Positions 1-5,301 of a stretch of 5,301 nt of DNA are shown here, piece by piece. Position 1 is the first letter of the stretch; every line of letters starts with the position of its first letter. Position numbers and translations under genes: made by a program. Location: NCBI GenBank assembly GCA_020028375.1, contig JAHZNX010000171.1, positions 1 to 5,301 of the forward strand. The letters run 5' to 3'. The stretch comes from Betaproteobacteria bacterium (GTDB lineage: Bacteria > Pseudomonadota > Gammaproteobacteria > Burkholderiales > SG8-41). The notes beneath the pieces were generated by a model. The model was not told the DNA's origin and ran no database searches. It saw only the letters and a program-made list of their open reading frames with translations.

Positions 1-33
1 AGACCCGGCCTTGTTCGCCACCGCATGCGGCAC
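1..33 (-). CDS. Possible 5' end of a leftward gene (very tentative)
   Basis: Only the tip would be present, so no product can be named. On the minus strand an AAAGGAG sequence (43 to 37) is a good Shine-Dalgarno match. It is followed by a GTG at 33 (spacing only 3 nt) and an ATG at 26 in another frame (spacing 10 nt). The GTG frame reads V-P-H-A-V-A-N-K-A-G-S and is GC-rich at third positions, and this bias fades just upstream of the start. The competing reading is a rightward gene whose frame ends at the TGA of 74-76, overlapping the isomerase start as ATGA. The two readings share the same third codon positions, so base composition cannot separate them. I slightly favour the leftward gene because of its ribosome binding site. 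Confidence 0.3.
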   Translation of the reverse strand, partial: MPHAVANKAGS

Positions 34-43
34 CTGCTCCTTT

Positions 44-65
44 AATCGTCACCCTCAATCGTCAC
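44..65. repeat. 9-bp direct repeat ahead of the isomerase gene
   Basis: AATCGTCAC occurs at 44-52 and again at 57-65, a 13-bp period, immediately before the ATG at 73. If the gene to the left is divergent, this would sit in a very short intergenic region and could be a regulator site. It could also be chance. Confidence 0.35.
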
Positions 66-72
66 TTTTTCG

Positions 73-921
73 ATGAAAATCCCGCCGCCAGATTCGGGAC
101 TGCTGTCGCTCAACACCGCGACGGTGCGGGAGAAGTGGAGCCTGCGCGAAGTGATCCAGGGCTGCGCGCGCCACGGCATCCGCGGCATCTCGCCTTGGCG
201 CGACAAGCTCGCGGAGGTCGGCGCAAAGGAAGCGGCAAAGCTGATCCGCGATCACGGCCTGAAGGTAACGGGGCTCTGCCGCGGCGGCATGTTCCCGGTC
301 GCGGATCGCAAAGGGCGCCAGGCGGCGCTCGATGACAACCTGCGTGCGGTGGAAGAGGCGGCGACCCTTGGCGCGCGCTGCCTGGTGCTCGTTGCCGGCG
401 GGCTGCCCGCGGGCTCGAAGGACCTCGCCGGCGCGCGCGAAATGGTGCGCGACGGCCTCGGCGAGCTCCTCGACCGCGCGCGCGCCGCGGGCGTGCCGCT
501 CGCGATCGAGCCGCTGCACCCGATGTACTGCGCGGACCGCGCCTGCATCAATACCCTGGCGCAGGCGCTCGACCTGTGCGACCAGCTGGACTCGGGGAAG
601 GGCGGGGCGCTCGGCGTCGCGGTGGACGTCTATCACATCTGGTGGGATCCCCAGCTCAGGCAGGGCATCGAGCGCGCTGGCGACAAGCGCCTGCTCGCGT
701 TCCACATCTGCGACTGGCTGGTGCCGACGACCGACCTCCTCAACGACCGCGGCATGATGGGCGACGGCGTGATCGATCTCCCGCGCATCCGCTCGTGGAT
801 GGAGGCGGCGGGCTACCGCGGCTTCCACGAAGTGGAGATCTTCTCCGCGAAAAACTGGTGGAAGCGCGAGCCCGACGACGTGCTCAGCGTCGTCAAGCGC
901 CGGCACCAGGAATGCTGCTAG
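73..921 (+). CDS. Sugar phosphate isomerase/epimerase-like TIM-barrel protein
   Basis: This 282-residue cytoplasmic protein looks like the xylose isomerase-like TIM-barrel family (AP endonuclease 2 fold), which includes hydroxypyruvate isomerase, IolE/IolI and tagatose 3-epimerase relatives. The full length fits the family. Candidate divalent metal ligands appear at the expected strand ends: E146 in an EPLHP motif, D185 in VDVYH, H211 in FHICDW, and E255 (or E253) in EVEIFS. The N-terminus reads LSLNTATVRE, a first-strand pattern typical of this group. ATG 73 is the only ATG that gives this N-terminus, since an in-frame stop lies at 43-45. No Shine-Dalgarno is visible before it, so translation may be leaderless or coupled to an upstream gene through ATGA. 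It converges on dctM with 33 nt between the stop codons. The substrate is not readable from sequence. The neighbourhood suggests a sugar-acid catabolic step, either isomerisation or epimerisation, or a dehydratase as in IolE. Confidence 0.85.
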   Translation: MKIPPPDSGLLSLNTATVREKWSLREVIQGCARHGIRGISPWRDKLAEVGAKEAAKLIRDHGLKVTGLCRGGMFPVADRKGRQAALDDNLRAVEEAATLGARCLVLVAGGLPAGSKDLAGAREMVRDGLGELLDRARAAGVPLAIEPLHPMYCADRACINTLAQALDLCDQLDSGKGGALGVAVDVYHIWWDPQLRQGIERAGDKRLLAFHICDWLVPTTDLLNDRGMMGDGVIDLPRIRSWMEAAGYRGFHEVEIFSAKNWWKREPDDVLSVVKRRHQECC

Positions 922-954
922 TCGCGCCGGAGGGAGGAGCCGGGACGATCTGCG

Positions 955-2238
955 TCAGGGCTTAAACAGTCCGGGCAGCCACAGCGAGATCGCCGGGATG
1001 TAGGTCACCAGCAGCAGCGCGAAACACATGGCGCCGTAGAATGGCCACAGCTCCTTCGACACCTGCTCCATCGTCACTTTGCCGATGGCGCAGCCGACGA
1101 ACAGGGTAGGTCCTACCGGCGGGGTGATCAAGCCGATGCCGAGGTTCAGGATCATGATCATGCCGAAGTGCACCGGATCGATGCCGAGCTTGAGGACCAC
1201 CGGCATGAAGATCGGCGTGCAGATCAGCAGCATCGGCGCCAGATCCATGAAGGTGCCGAGCAGGAGCAGCAGGATGTTCACCAGCAGCAGGAAGACGTAC
1301 TTGTTTTCCGAGAGGGTGAGGAAGAACGCTGTCACCTTCGCCGGGATCTGCATGATGGCCATCATGTAGCCGAAGGCGACCGAGAAGCCGATCAGCATCA
1401 TCACCATGGCGACGGTCTTGACCACGCGGTGGATGAGATGCGGCAGATCGCGCCACTTGTAGTCGCGGTAGACGAGGAAGGTGACGAGGAAGGCGTAGAC
1501 GCAAGCGACCGCGGCGGACTCGGTCGGCGTGAACACGCCCGACAGGATGCCGCCCATGATGATCACGATGGTGATCATTCCCCACAGAGCGTCGATGACG
1601 ATCTTCGGTACGTCGCGCAACGCGATCGCCTTCTCCTTGGGGAAGCCGCGCTTGTGCGCGGTCCACATCACCAGCCCGATCAGGCACAGGCCGAACAGCA
1701 GTCCGGGAAACACGCCGGCGAGGAACAGGCTCGCGATCGATACGGTGCCGCCGGCGGCGATGGAATAGATCACGGCGTTGTGCGAGGGCGGGATCAGCAG
1801 CGCCTGTACCGAGCCGCAGATGGTGACGTTGGTGGCGAAGACCCGCGAATAGCCCTGCTTGACCATCTGCGGGATCATCACCGAGCCGATCGAGGCGGTA
1901 TCGGCCACCGACGAGCCCGAGATGCAGCCGAACAGCGTGCTCGCCAGGATGTTCACCAGCGCAAGCCCGCCGCGGATGAAGCCGACGAACACCTTGGCGA
2001 GCAGGATCAGGCGCGCCGCCATGCCGCCCTCGGCCATGATGCCGCCGGCGAGCACGAAGAACGGGATCGCGAGCAGCGCGAACTCGTCGACGCCGTCGGA
2101 CATTTTGATCATCACCGCCTCGAGCGGGATCTCCGCCCACAGTGCGCCGATGATCGCCGAGAGCCCGAGGGCGTAGGCGACGGGGACCCCGAGCGCGCAG
2201 ACCAGCGCGAACGAGCCGAGAAGGATCAGAATGTCCAT
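955..2238 (-). CDS. dctM: TRAP transporter large permease, DctM family
   Basis: This 427-residue inner-membrane protein is the Na+-coupled transport subunit of a tripartite ATP-independent periplasmic transporter. It is hydrophobic throughout, with about a dozen membrane segments, and has the normal family length. Family motifs read by eye: AIPFFVLAGGIMAEGG near 57-72, GCISGSSVADTASIGS (104-119) followed by MIPQM, the internal-repeat partners GVFTPTESAAV (234-244) and GTFMDLAPMLLICTPI (328-343), and LNLGIGLITPPVGPTLFVG (364-382). The ATG (minus strand, 2238) directly follows the TAA of dctQ with no gap (TAAATG). A weak GGA precedes it inside dctQ, so translation is probably coupled to dctQ. 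It is the last gene of the operon. No hairpin with a T-run is seen in the 33 nt before the convergent isomerase gene. The name is a family name; the substrate is inferred to be a carboxylate sugar. Confidence 0.95.
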   Translation of the reverse strand: MDILILLGSFALVCALGVPVAYALGLSAIIGALWAEIPLEAVMIKMSDGVDEFALLAIPFFVLAGGIMAEGGMAARLILLAKVFVGFIRGGLALVNILASTLFGCISGSSVADTASIGSVMIPQMVKQGYSRVFATNVTICGSVQALLIPPSHNAVIYSIAAGGTVSIASLFLAGVFPGLLFGLCLIGLVMWTAHKRGFPKEKAIALRDVPKIVIDALWGMITIVIIMGGILSGVFTPTESAAVACVYAFLVTFLVYRDYKWRDLPHLIHRVVKTVAMVMMLIGFSVAFGYMMAIMQIPAKVTAFFLTLSENKYVFLLLVNILLLLLGTFMDLAPMLLICTPIFMPVVLKLGIDPVHFGMIMILNLGIGLITPPVGPTLFVGCAIGKVTMEQVSKELWPFYGAMCFALLLVTYIPAISLWLPGLFKP

Positions 2239-2757
2239 TTATTCCAGGTCCACCGCCTGGTCGCTGTACATGACGTCGCTCTTCGGCGGGCCGCCGAGCC
2301 AGAGGCGCTCGACGATGAAGAGCAGCGTGAGGACGCCGGCGAGCGGGATCGGCATGTACGTGACGCCCACCGACAGGCCGGGAAAATCCGAGATGCTCTG
2401 ATGCCAGGTGGTGATGCAAAGCTGCACGCCGTACACCAGCATGAAGAGCGCCGTGGCGATCATGCAGGCGTCGACGCCCCACAGCATTATTTTTCGATTC
2501 CTCTCCGAAACCGCGTTCAAGAGCGCTTCCACCGCGACGTGCACCTTGGCGCGGTACACCGCGGCGCCGCCGAGGAAGGAGAACATCACCATCATGATCA
2601 CCGACGCCGGCTCGGGCCAGGACAGCGCCGCGTTCATCACGTAGCGCATGAAGACGCCGAGCGGGATGATCAGGGTGATGATGACCAGCGCTGCGCCGGA
2701 CAGCACGATGCAGGCGAGGTACAGCCCTTCCATCGCCTGGCGATAACGGTTGCGCAT
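2239..2757 (-). CDS. dctQ: TRAP transporter small permease, DctQ family
   Basis: This 172-residue inner-membrane protein is the small subunit that pairs with DctM. Four hydrophobic segments are visible at about residues 11-36, 51-70, 89-113 and 130-152, the standard DctQ topology. The family signature between helices 1 and 2 is present: RYVMNAALSWPEPASVIM, followed by FLGGAAVYRAKVHVAVEAL with the usual flexible His/Val-rich stretch. It lies between dctP and dctM and abuts dctM exactly. The start is uncertain. The ATG at 2757 is preceded at once by eight T and a GC hairpin, so no Shine-Dalgarno exists at the normal distance. The alternative Met9 (ATG at 2733) has only a short AGG close to it. 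Both choices keep helix 1 intact. Expression may rely on reinitiation after dctP (44 nt upstream) or on an unusual initiation mode. Confidence 0.93.
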   Translation of the reverse strand: MRNRYRQAMEGLYLACIVLSGAALVIITLIIPLGVFMRYVMNAALSWPEPASVIMMVMFSFLGGAAVYRAKVHVAVEALLNAVSERNRKIMLWGVDACMIATALFMLVYGVQLCITTWHQSISDFPGLSVGVTYMPIPLAGVLTLLFIVERLWLGGPPKSDVMYSDQAVDLE

Positions 2758-2784
2758 AAAAAAAAGGGCCGCTCATCGCGGCCC
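2758..2784 (-). terminator. Rho-independent terminator/attenuator between dctP and dctQ
   Basis: On the minus strand the transcript runs GGGCCGC, loop GATGA, GCGGCCC, then eight T. This is a perfect 7-bp GC stem (2778-2784 with 2766-2772), a 5-nt loop and an uninterrupted T-tract at 2765-2758. It begins 17 nt after the dctP stop codon, and the T-tract ends directly at the dctQ start codon. There is no T-run on the plus-strand side, so it is directional. Inference: it stops part of the transcription after dctP, giving more binding protein than permease. The hairpin could also protect the dctP mRNA 3' end. Confidence 0.85.
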
Positions 2785-2801
2785 GATTGTTCTCGAAAAA
2801 C

Positions 2802-3791
2802 CTACTTCGTATCCTCGATCCGCTTGATCAGTGCGGCGTGTTTCGCGCCGTACTTCTCGCGCACTGGCTTGGTAGCGTCGTAGAAGGACTTCTTGTCGAC
2901 CTTCACGAACTGCACGCCGGCGGCTTTCAGCTTCGCTTCGGACTCGCCGACCATCTTGTCCCAAAGTTCCCGCTGCTCCATCTGCGCTTCGCGCGAGTAT
3001 TTCCGGATCAGGTCCTGGTCGGCCTTGCCGAGCTTGTCCCAGCTCGCTTTCGAGAACACGAAAATCTCCGGAATGATCAGATGGCCGGTGAGGCTGTAGA
3101 ACTTGGCGACCTCGTAATGCTTGTGGGTCACCAGGGTCGGCGGGTTGTTCTCCGCGCCGTCCACCACGCCGGTCTGCATCGCAGAGAAAAGCTCGCTGAA
3201 GCCCATCGAGATGCCGTTGCCGCCCATCGCATTCATGGTCTCGACGAAGATCGGGTTGCCCATCATGCGGATCTTCTGGCCCTTGAGGTCGGCGGGCTTG
3301 GTGAACGGCTTCTTGGCGTAGACGTTGCGCGTGCCGGCGTCCATCCAGCCGAGGACCACCAGCCGCGACTGCGGATTGTTGGTGACCTTCTCGAGCAGCT
3401 CCTTGCCGATCGGCCCGTCGATCACCTTCCGCATGTGCTGCTCGTCGCGGAAAATAAACGGCAGGTTGAAAACGTTGAGCTCATCGACGATCGGGCCCAT
3501 CGGCCCCACCGAGATGCGCGCGATCTGCAGCGCGCCGACCTGCGCCTGCTCGATCATCTCCTTCTCGCCGCCGAGCTGCATGGCGGGGAACATCTGGATC
3601 GACAGGCGCCCGTTGGTGGCTTTCTCGAGCTTGTTGCCCATACGCACCATCGCCTCGACCGTGGGATAGCCGAGCGGATGCACGTCCGAGGCCTTGAGAA
3701 CCATCTTCTGTTGCGCGACGGCGGCCGTGGGTACGGCGGCGACGCAGGCGGCCGCGACGGCGGCGCCGAGAATGCGGCGGCGGGAATACAT
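2802..3791 (-). CDS. dctP: TRAP transporter periplasmic solute-binding protein, DctP family
   Basis: This 329-residue secreted protein binds the substrate in the periplasm and delivers it to DctQM. Residues 1-26 form a signal peptide with a likely cut after AVA. Its start, SRRRIL (3-8), resembles a twin-arginine (Tat) motif. DctP hallmarks: DVHPLGYPTVEAM (36-48), PAMQLGGEKEMIEQ (69-82), LPFIFRDEQHM (110-120), DLKGQKIRMMGNP (168-180) with R175 as the probable carboxylate-binding Arg, and SAMQTGVVDGAENNPPT (203-219). The DxHPxxYPTVE and GAENN features recall uronate-type TRAP binding proteins, but this is from memory. I chose ATG 3791 because AAGGAGG lies 7 nt upstream; an upstream in-frame start at 3821 would cover that site and the leader and is rejected. 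It is the first gene of the operon, with a strong promoter. A terminator follows it. Confidence 0.95.
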   Translation of the reverse strand: MYSRRRILGAAVAAACVAAVPTAAVAQQKMVLKASDVHPLGYPTVEAMVRMGNKLEKATNGRLSIQMFPAMQLGGEKEMIEQAQVGALQIARISVGPMGPIVDELNVFNLPFIFRDEQHMRKVIDGPIGKELLEKVTNNPQSRLVVLGWMDAGTRNVYAKKPFTKPADLKGQKIRMMGNPIFVETMNAMGGNGISMGFSELFSAMQTGVVDGAENNPPTLVTHKHYEVAKFYSLTGHLIIPEIFVFSKASWDKLGKADQDLIRKYSREAQMEQRELWDKMVGESEAKLKAAGVQFVKVDKKSFYDATKPVREKYGAKHAALIKRIEDTK

Positions 3792-3798
3792 TGTGAAT

Positions 3799-3805
3799 CC
3801 TCCTT
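3799..3805 (-). promoter_or_regulatory. Shine-Dalgarno of dctP
   Basis: Minus-strand AAGGAGG, with 7 nt between it and the ATG at 3791. It is the strongest ribosome binding site in the window and fixes the dctP start. By contrast, dctQ and the rightward genes have weak or no such sites, which fits high expression of the binding protein. Confidence 0.9.
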
Positions 3806-3823
3806 GGGTAAGCTTTGTCAATC

Positions 3824-3851
3824 ATCATACAATCAGCGTGTTGCATGTCAA
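3824..3851 (-). promoter_or_regulatory. Sigma-70-type promoter of dctPQM
   Basis: Minus-strand TTGACA (3851-3846, a perfect -35 box) is followed after 16 nt by TATGAT (3829-3824, 5 of 6 matches to the -10 consensus). Transcription should begin near 3817, giving a leader of about 26 nt that holds the AAGGAGG of dctP. The -35 box lies inside the 3843-3858 palindrome, so repression by a bound protein is likely. Confidence 0.75.
3828..3833 (+). promoter_or_regulatory. Possible -10 box of the divergent rightward operon
   Basis: Plus-strand TACAAT matches the -10 consensus at 5 of 6 positions and overlaps the leftward -10 box by two bases. Its -35 partner is weak (TTGGGT at 3804-3809, 18-nt spacer). 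If used, transcription would start near 3840, just before the palindrome and the small ORF at 3855. This is the best candidate I can see, but it is not strong. Confidence 0.3.
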
Positions 3852-3858
3852 GACATGC
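3843..3858. promoter_or_regulatory. Perfect 16-bp palindrome, candidate operator
   Basis: GCATGTC, AA, GACATGC: 7-bp arms with a 2-bp centre. It contains the dctP -35 hexamer. It also lies just downstream of the possible rightward start site and covers the ATG of the small ORF at 3855. A dimeric regulator bound here could control both operons. I cannot assign a regulator family from the site alone, and no regulator gene is visible in the window. Confidence 0.6.
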
Positions 3859-3941
3859 GCATCCGCCCCTTCGCCCCCGGGCGCAAGCTGTCGCACGTCC
3901 TGATCGAGCAGCTCGCGGCCGAACCGAAGAACGCGGCTTGA
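3855..3941 (+). CDS. Possible 28-residue ORF coupled to the dehydrogenase
   Basis: The frame starts MRIRPFAPGRKLSHV and ends EPKNAA, with its TGA at 3939-3941. By my count 26 of 28 codons end in G or C, against about half in the competing frame that extends the dehydrogenase upstream, so this is the coding-like frame. Its stop overlaps the proposed TTG start of the dehydrogenase (TTGA), a typical coupling arrangement. No convincing Shine-Dalgarno precedes the ATG, which lies within the palindrome, so translation may be leaderless or from a very short leader. The peptide is basic at the N-terminus, with a possible helix at LSHVLIEQLAAE. I do not recognise a family. It may be a leader peptide, a gene remnant, or chance in GC-rich DNA. 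Confidence 0.4.
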   Translation: MRIRPFAPGRKLSHVLIEQLAAEPKNAA

Positions 3942-4903
3942 AGATCCTGCTGACCCATTCGCCGGAGGCGCTCGCCAACTATTACGGCGAGCGGGCGCTC
4001 AAGCGTTTGCGGGCCGTAGGAAATGTCGTTTTGAACGAAAACCAGATTTCTCTGGAAGGAGAAGCGCTTATCGCCGCCGCCGCGGACTGCGACCTGATCG
4101 TGTCCTACCGCCAGTCGCCCGGGCCGGCCGCGGTATTCGAGCGCCTGCCGAAGCTGGTGGCGTTCCTGCGCTGCGCAGTGGACATCCGCAATGTCGACGT
4201 CGCTGCGGCGAGCCGCGCGGGCGTGCTTGTGACGCAGGCGAGCGCCGGCTTTGTCCCGGCGGTGAGCGAGCTGGTGGTCGGGTTCCTGGTGGACCTCTCG
4301 CGCGGAATCTCGTCTGCGGCCGCCGAGTACCATGGGCGCGGCGTGCCGCCGGCGCGCACAGGGCGCGAGCTGCGCGCGAGCACGCTCGGCATCATCGGCT
4401 ACGGCGCCATCGGACGAGAACTGGCGCGCGTGGCGCGCGCGCTCGGCATGCGCGTGCTGGTGAATGACCCTTACGTGAAAGATGTCGAGCGGGTGTCGTT
4501 CGATGAGCTTCTCGCGCAGTCCGACTACGTGGTGCCGCTTGCGGCAGCTACGGAGGAAACCGAAAACCTGATGAACGACGCGGCTTTCGCCAGAATGAAG
4601 CCGGGCGCGTTCTTCATCAACGTGTCGCGCGGCAACCTGGTGGACGAAGCGGCGCTCGTGCGCGCGCTCGACTCGGGGCGCATCGCGGGTTGCGCGCTCG
4701 ATGTGGGTCGCGCACCGGATCAGATGCCCACGCCGGCGATTGCCGCGCGGCCCGACGTCATCGCCACGCCGCACACGGCCGGATTGACCCTCCCGGCGAT
4801 CGAGCACCAGTCGCTGGAGACGGTGGCGCAGGCTGCCCAGATCGCGCACGGAAGGGTTCCCAAAGGAGCGGTCAACGCAGAACACTGGAAACGGAAGCCA
4901 TGA
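3938..4903 (+). CDS. D-isomer-specific 2-hydroxyacid dehydrogenase family protein
   Basis: This 321-residue cytoplasmic protein belongs to the NAD(P)-dependent D-2-hydroxyacid dehydrogenase family, which interconverts 2-hydroxy and 2-keto acids. The catalytic domain is split around a Rossmann domain with GYGAIG (154-159) and an acidic D177 after the second strand, suggesting NAD+. The family patterns NVSRGNLVDEAALVRAL (228-244) with R231 and ATPHT with H279 are present. The usual catalytic Glu of LDVFxxEP is not in place: the segment reads LDVGRAPDQMP (254-264). The start is inferred as TTG 3938, giving LKILLTHSPE, the normal first strand. Upstream ATGs at 3815 and 3845 would add 41 or 31 residues with poor codon bias and no family resemblance, and would cross the control region. 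It overlaps the next gene by ATGA. The substrate is unknown, probably a sugar-acid-derived hydroxy or keto acid. Confidence 0.88.
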   Translation: MKILLTHSPEALANYYGERALKRLRAVGNVVLNENQISLEGEALIAAAADCDLIVSYRQSPGPAAVFERLPKLVAFLRCAVDIRNVDVAAASRAGVLVTQASAGFVPAVSELVVGFLVDLSRGISSAAAEYHGRGVPPARTGRELRASTLGIIGYGAIGRELARVARALGMRVLVNDPYVKDVERVSFDELLAQSDYVVPLAAATEETENLMNDAAFARMKPGAFFINVSRGNLVDEAALVRALDSGRIAGCALDVGRAPDQMPTPAIAARPDVIATPHTAGLTLPAIEHQSLETVAQAAQIAHGRVPKGAVNAEHWKRKP

Positions 4904-5301
4904 AAACGGTCTTGATCACGGGCGCCACGGGAGATGTCGGCAGTCACTTGCGGCGGGAGCTCGCCGGCAAATACAAGCTGCGGCTGTCCGACAGGAGGCC
5001 GCTGAAACCCGCAAGCAACGAGATATTCGTCAAGGCGGACATCTCGAGGATGTCCGACGTGCTGAAAATCACCCGGGGCGTCGATGCCATCGTGCATCTT
5101 GGCGGCTACTCGGTGGAGGGACCGTGGGAGCCGATCCTGCGGGCGAACATCATCGGCTGCTACAACGTGTTCGAGGCCGCGCGCCGCAACGGCGTCAGGC
5201 GCATCCTCTTCGCCACCAGCAACCACGCGGTGGGGTTCTACCGCCGCGACCAGACGATCGATCACCGCGTCTACCCGAAGCCCGACGGCCGCTACGGGGT
5301 T
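4900..5301 (+). CDS. udh: Uronate dehydrogenase-like NAD-dependent SDR (3' end beyond window)
   Basis: The first 134 codons of an extended short-chain dehydrogenase (NAD-dependent epimerase/dehydratase family). The N-terminus MKTVLITGATGDVG holds the TGxxGxxG dinucleotide motif (7-14), D31 follows the second strand (NAD preference) and AD-I (46-48) is present. HLGGYSVEGPWEPIL (66-80), ANIIGCYNVFEAAR (82-95), ATSNHAVGFYRR (105-116) with active-site Ser107, and PDGRYGV (128-134) with probable catalytic Tyr132 closely resemble uronate dehydrogenases, which oxidise glucuronate or galacturonate to aldarolactones. The catalytic Lys expected four residues after the Tyr lies past the window edge. The ATG overlaps the stop of the dehydrogenase (ATGA), with a weak GGAAG site upstream, so the two are co-translated. 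Other sugar-nucleotide or lactone-forming SDRs of this clade cannot be excluded. Confidence 0.85.
   Translation, partial: MKTVLITGATGDVGSHLRRELAGKYKLRLSDRRPLKPASNEIFVKADISRMSDVLKITRGVDAIVHLGGYSVEGPWEPILRANIIGCYNVFEAARRNGVRRILFATSNHAVGFYRRDQTIDHRVYPKPDGRYGV

Noticed and set aside
55..906. Leftward open frame opposite the isomerase gene
   Set aside because: The plus-strand product has a complete TIM-barrel family pattern with metal ligands; the antisense product is low-complexity Ala/Arg/His sequence.
921..955. Possible bidirectional terminator between the convergent isomerase and dctM genes
   Set aside because: Only a 4-bp CCGG pairing is possible and no T-run lies on either strand, so I do not call a terminator.
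1146..1164. Palindrome-like run of ATCATGATCATG, at first sight an operator or methylation-site cluster
   Set aside because: It encodes the Met-Ile-Met-Ile stretch of a DctM membrane helix; the similar run near 1556-1580 encodes another Ile/Met-rich helix.
962..2776. Leftward 604-codon frame spanning dctM and dctQ
   Set aside because: It is a frame-shifted reading of the same strand, full of Arg, His and Gly with no membrane segments, and it contains no recognisable family features.
1168..2883. Long rightward open frame (571 codons) opposite dctM and dctQ
   Set aside because: It is rich in His, Asp, Glu, Gln and Arg with no domain pattern, as expected from the antisense of hydrophobic GC-rich coding DNA; dctM and dctQ motifs are unmistakable on the other strand.
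3815..3937. N-terminal extension of the dehydrogenase from ATG 3815 or 3845
   Set aside because: The extra 31-41 codons have about half G/C third positions, read as Arg/Ala/Pro-rich sequence without family likeness, and overlap the dctP promoter and palindrome.
1..5301. CRISPR arrays, tRNA or rRNA genes, insertion sequences
   Set aside because: No regularly spaced repeats, cloverleaf-like segments, transposase frames or terminal inverted repeats were seen; almost all of the window is accounted for by metabolic and transport genes.

Overview
The window reads as a carbohydrate-acid uptake and oxidation locus from a GC-rich proteobacterium. A betaproteobacterium is my best guess, based on strongly GC-biased third codon positions, a three-part TRAP transporter and the flavour of the enzymes. 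I cannot name the species. All families are recognised by reading the translations; no search was run.

Layout from left to right: (1) Positions 1-72 hold either the 5' tip of a leftward gene or the tail of a rightward one. The sequence is ambiguous and contains a 9-bp direct repeat. (2) A rightward TIM-barrel sugar isomerase/epimerase-like gene (73-921). (3) Convergent to it, with 33 nt between, a leftward TRAP transporter operon transcribed dctP-dctQ-dctM (3791 down to 955). A clear rho-independent terminator hairpin lies between dctP and dctQ, with its T-tract touching the dctQ start codon. dctQ and dctM abut exactly (TAAATG). (4) A divergent control region at about 3792-3860 with a near-consensus sigma-70 promoter for dctP. 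Its -35 box lies inside a perfect 16-bp palindrome. (5) A rightward operon: a possible 28-codon ORF, a D-2-hydroxyacid dehydrogenase family gene that probably starts at TTG 3938 (TTGA overlap with the small ORF), and the first 134 codons of a uronate dehydrogenase-like SDR gene (ATGA overlap), cut by the window end.

How the parts may fit together: the periplasmic protein DctP would capture an acidic sugar and DctQM would import it with Na+. The Udh-like enzyme would oxidise the C1 of a hexuronate to an aldarolactone. The hydroxyacid dehydrogenase and the isomerase-like protein would act on this or later intermediates. The Udh-like gene and uronate-type features in DctP suggest a hexuronate or related sugar acid, but the substrate is inference. 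The shared palindrome between the transporter and dehydrogenase operons suggests coordinate control by one regulator that is not in the window.

No wholly new system is evident. The points that deserve a second look are the dctP/dctQ terminator with no visible dctQ ribosome binding site, the palindrome over the dctP -35 box, the small coupled ORF, and the apparently missing catalytic Glu in the dehydrogenase.
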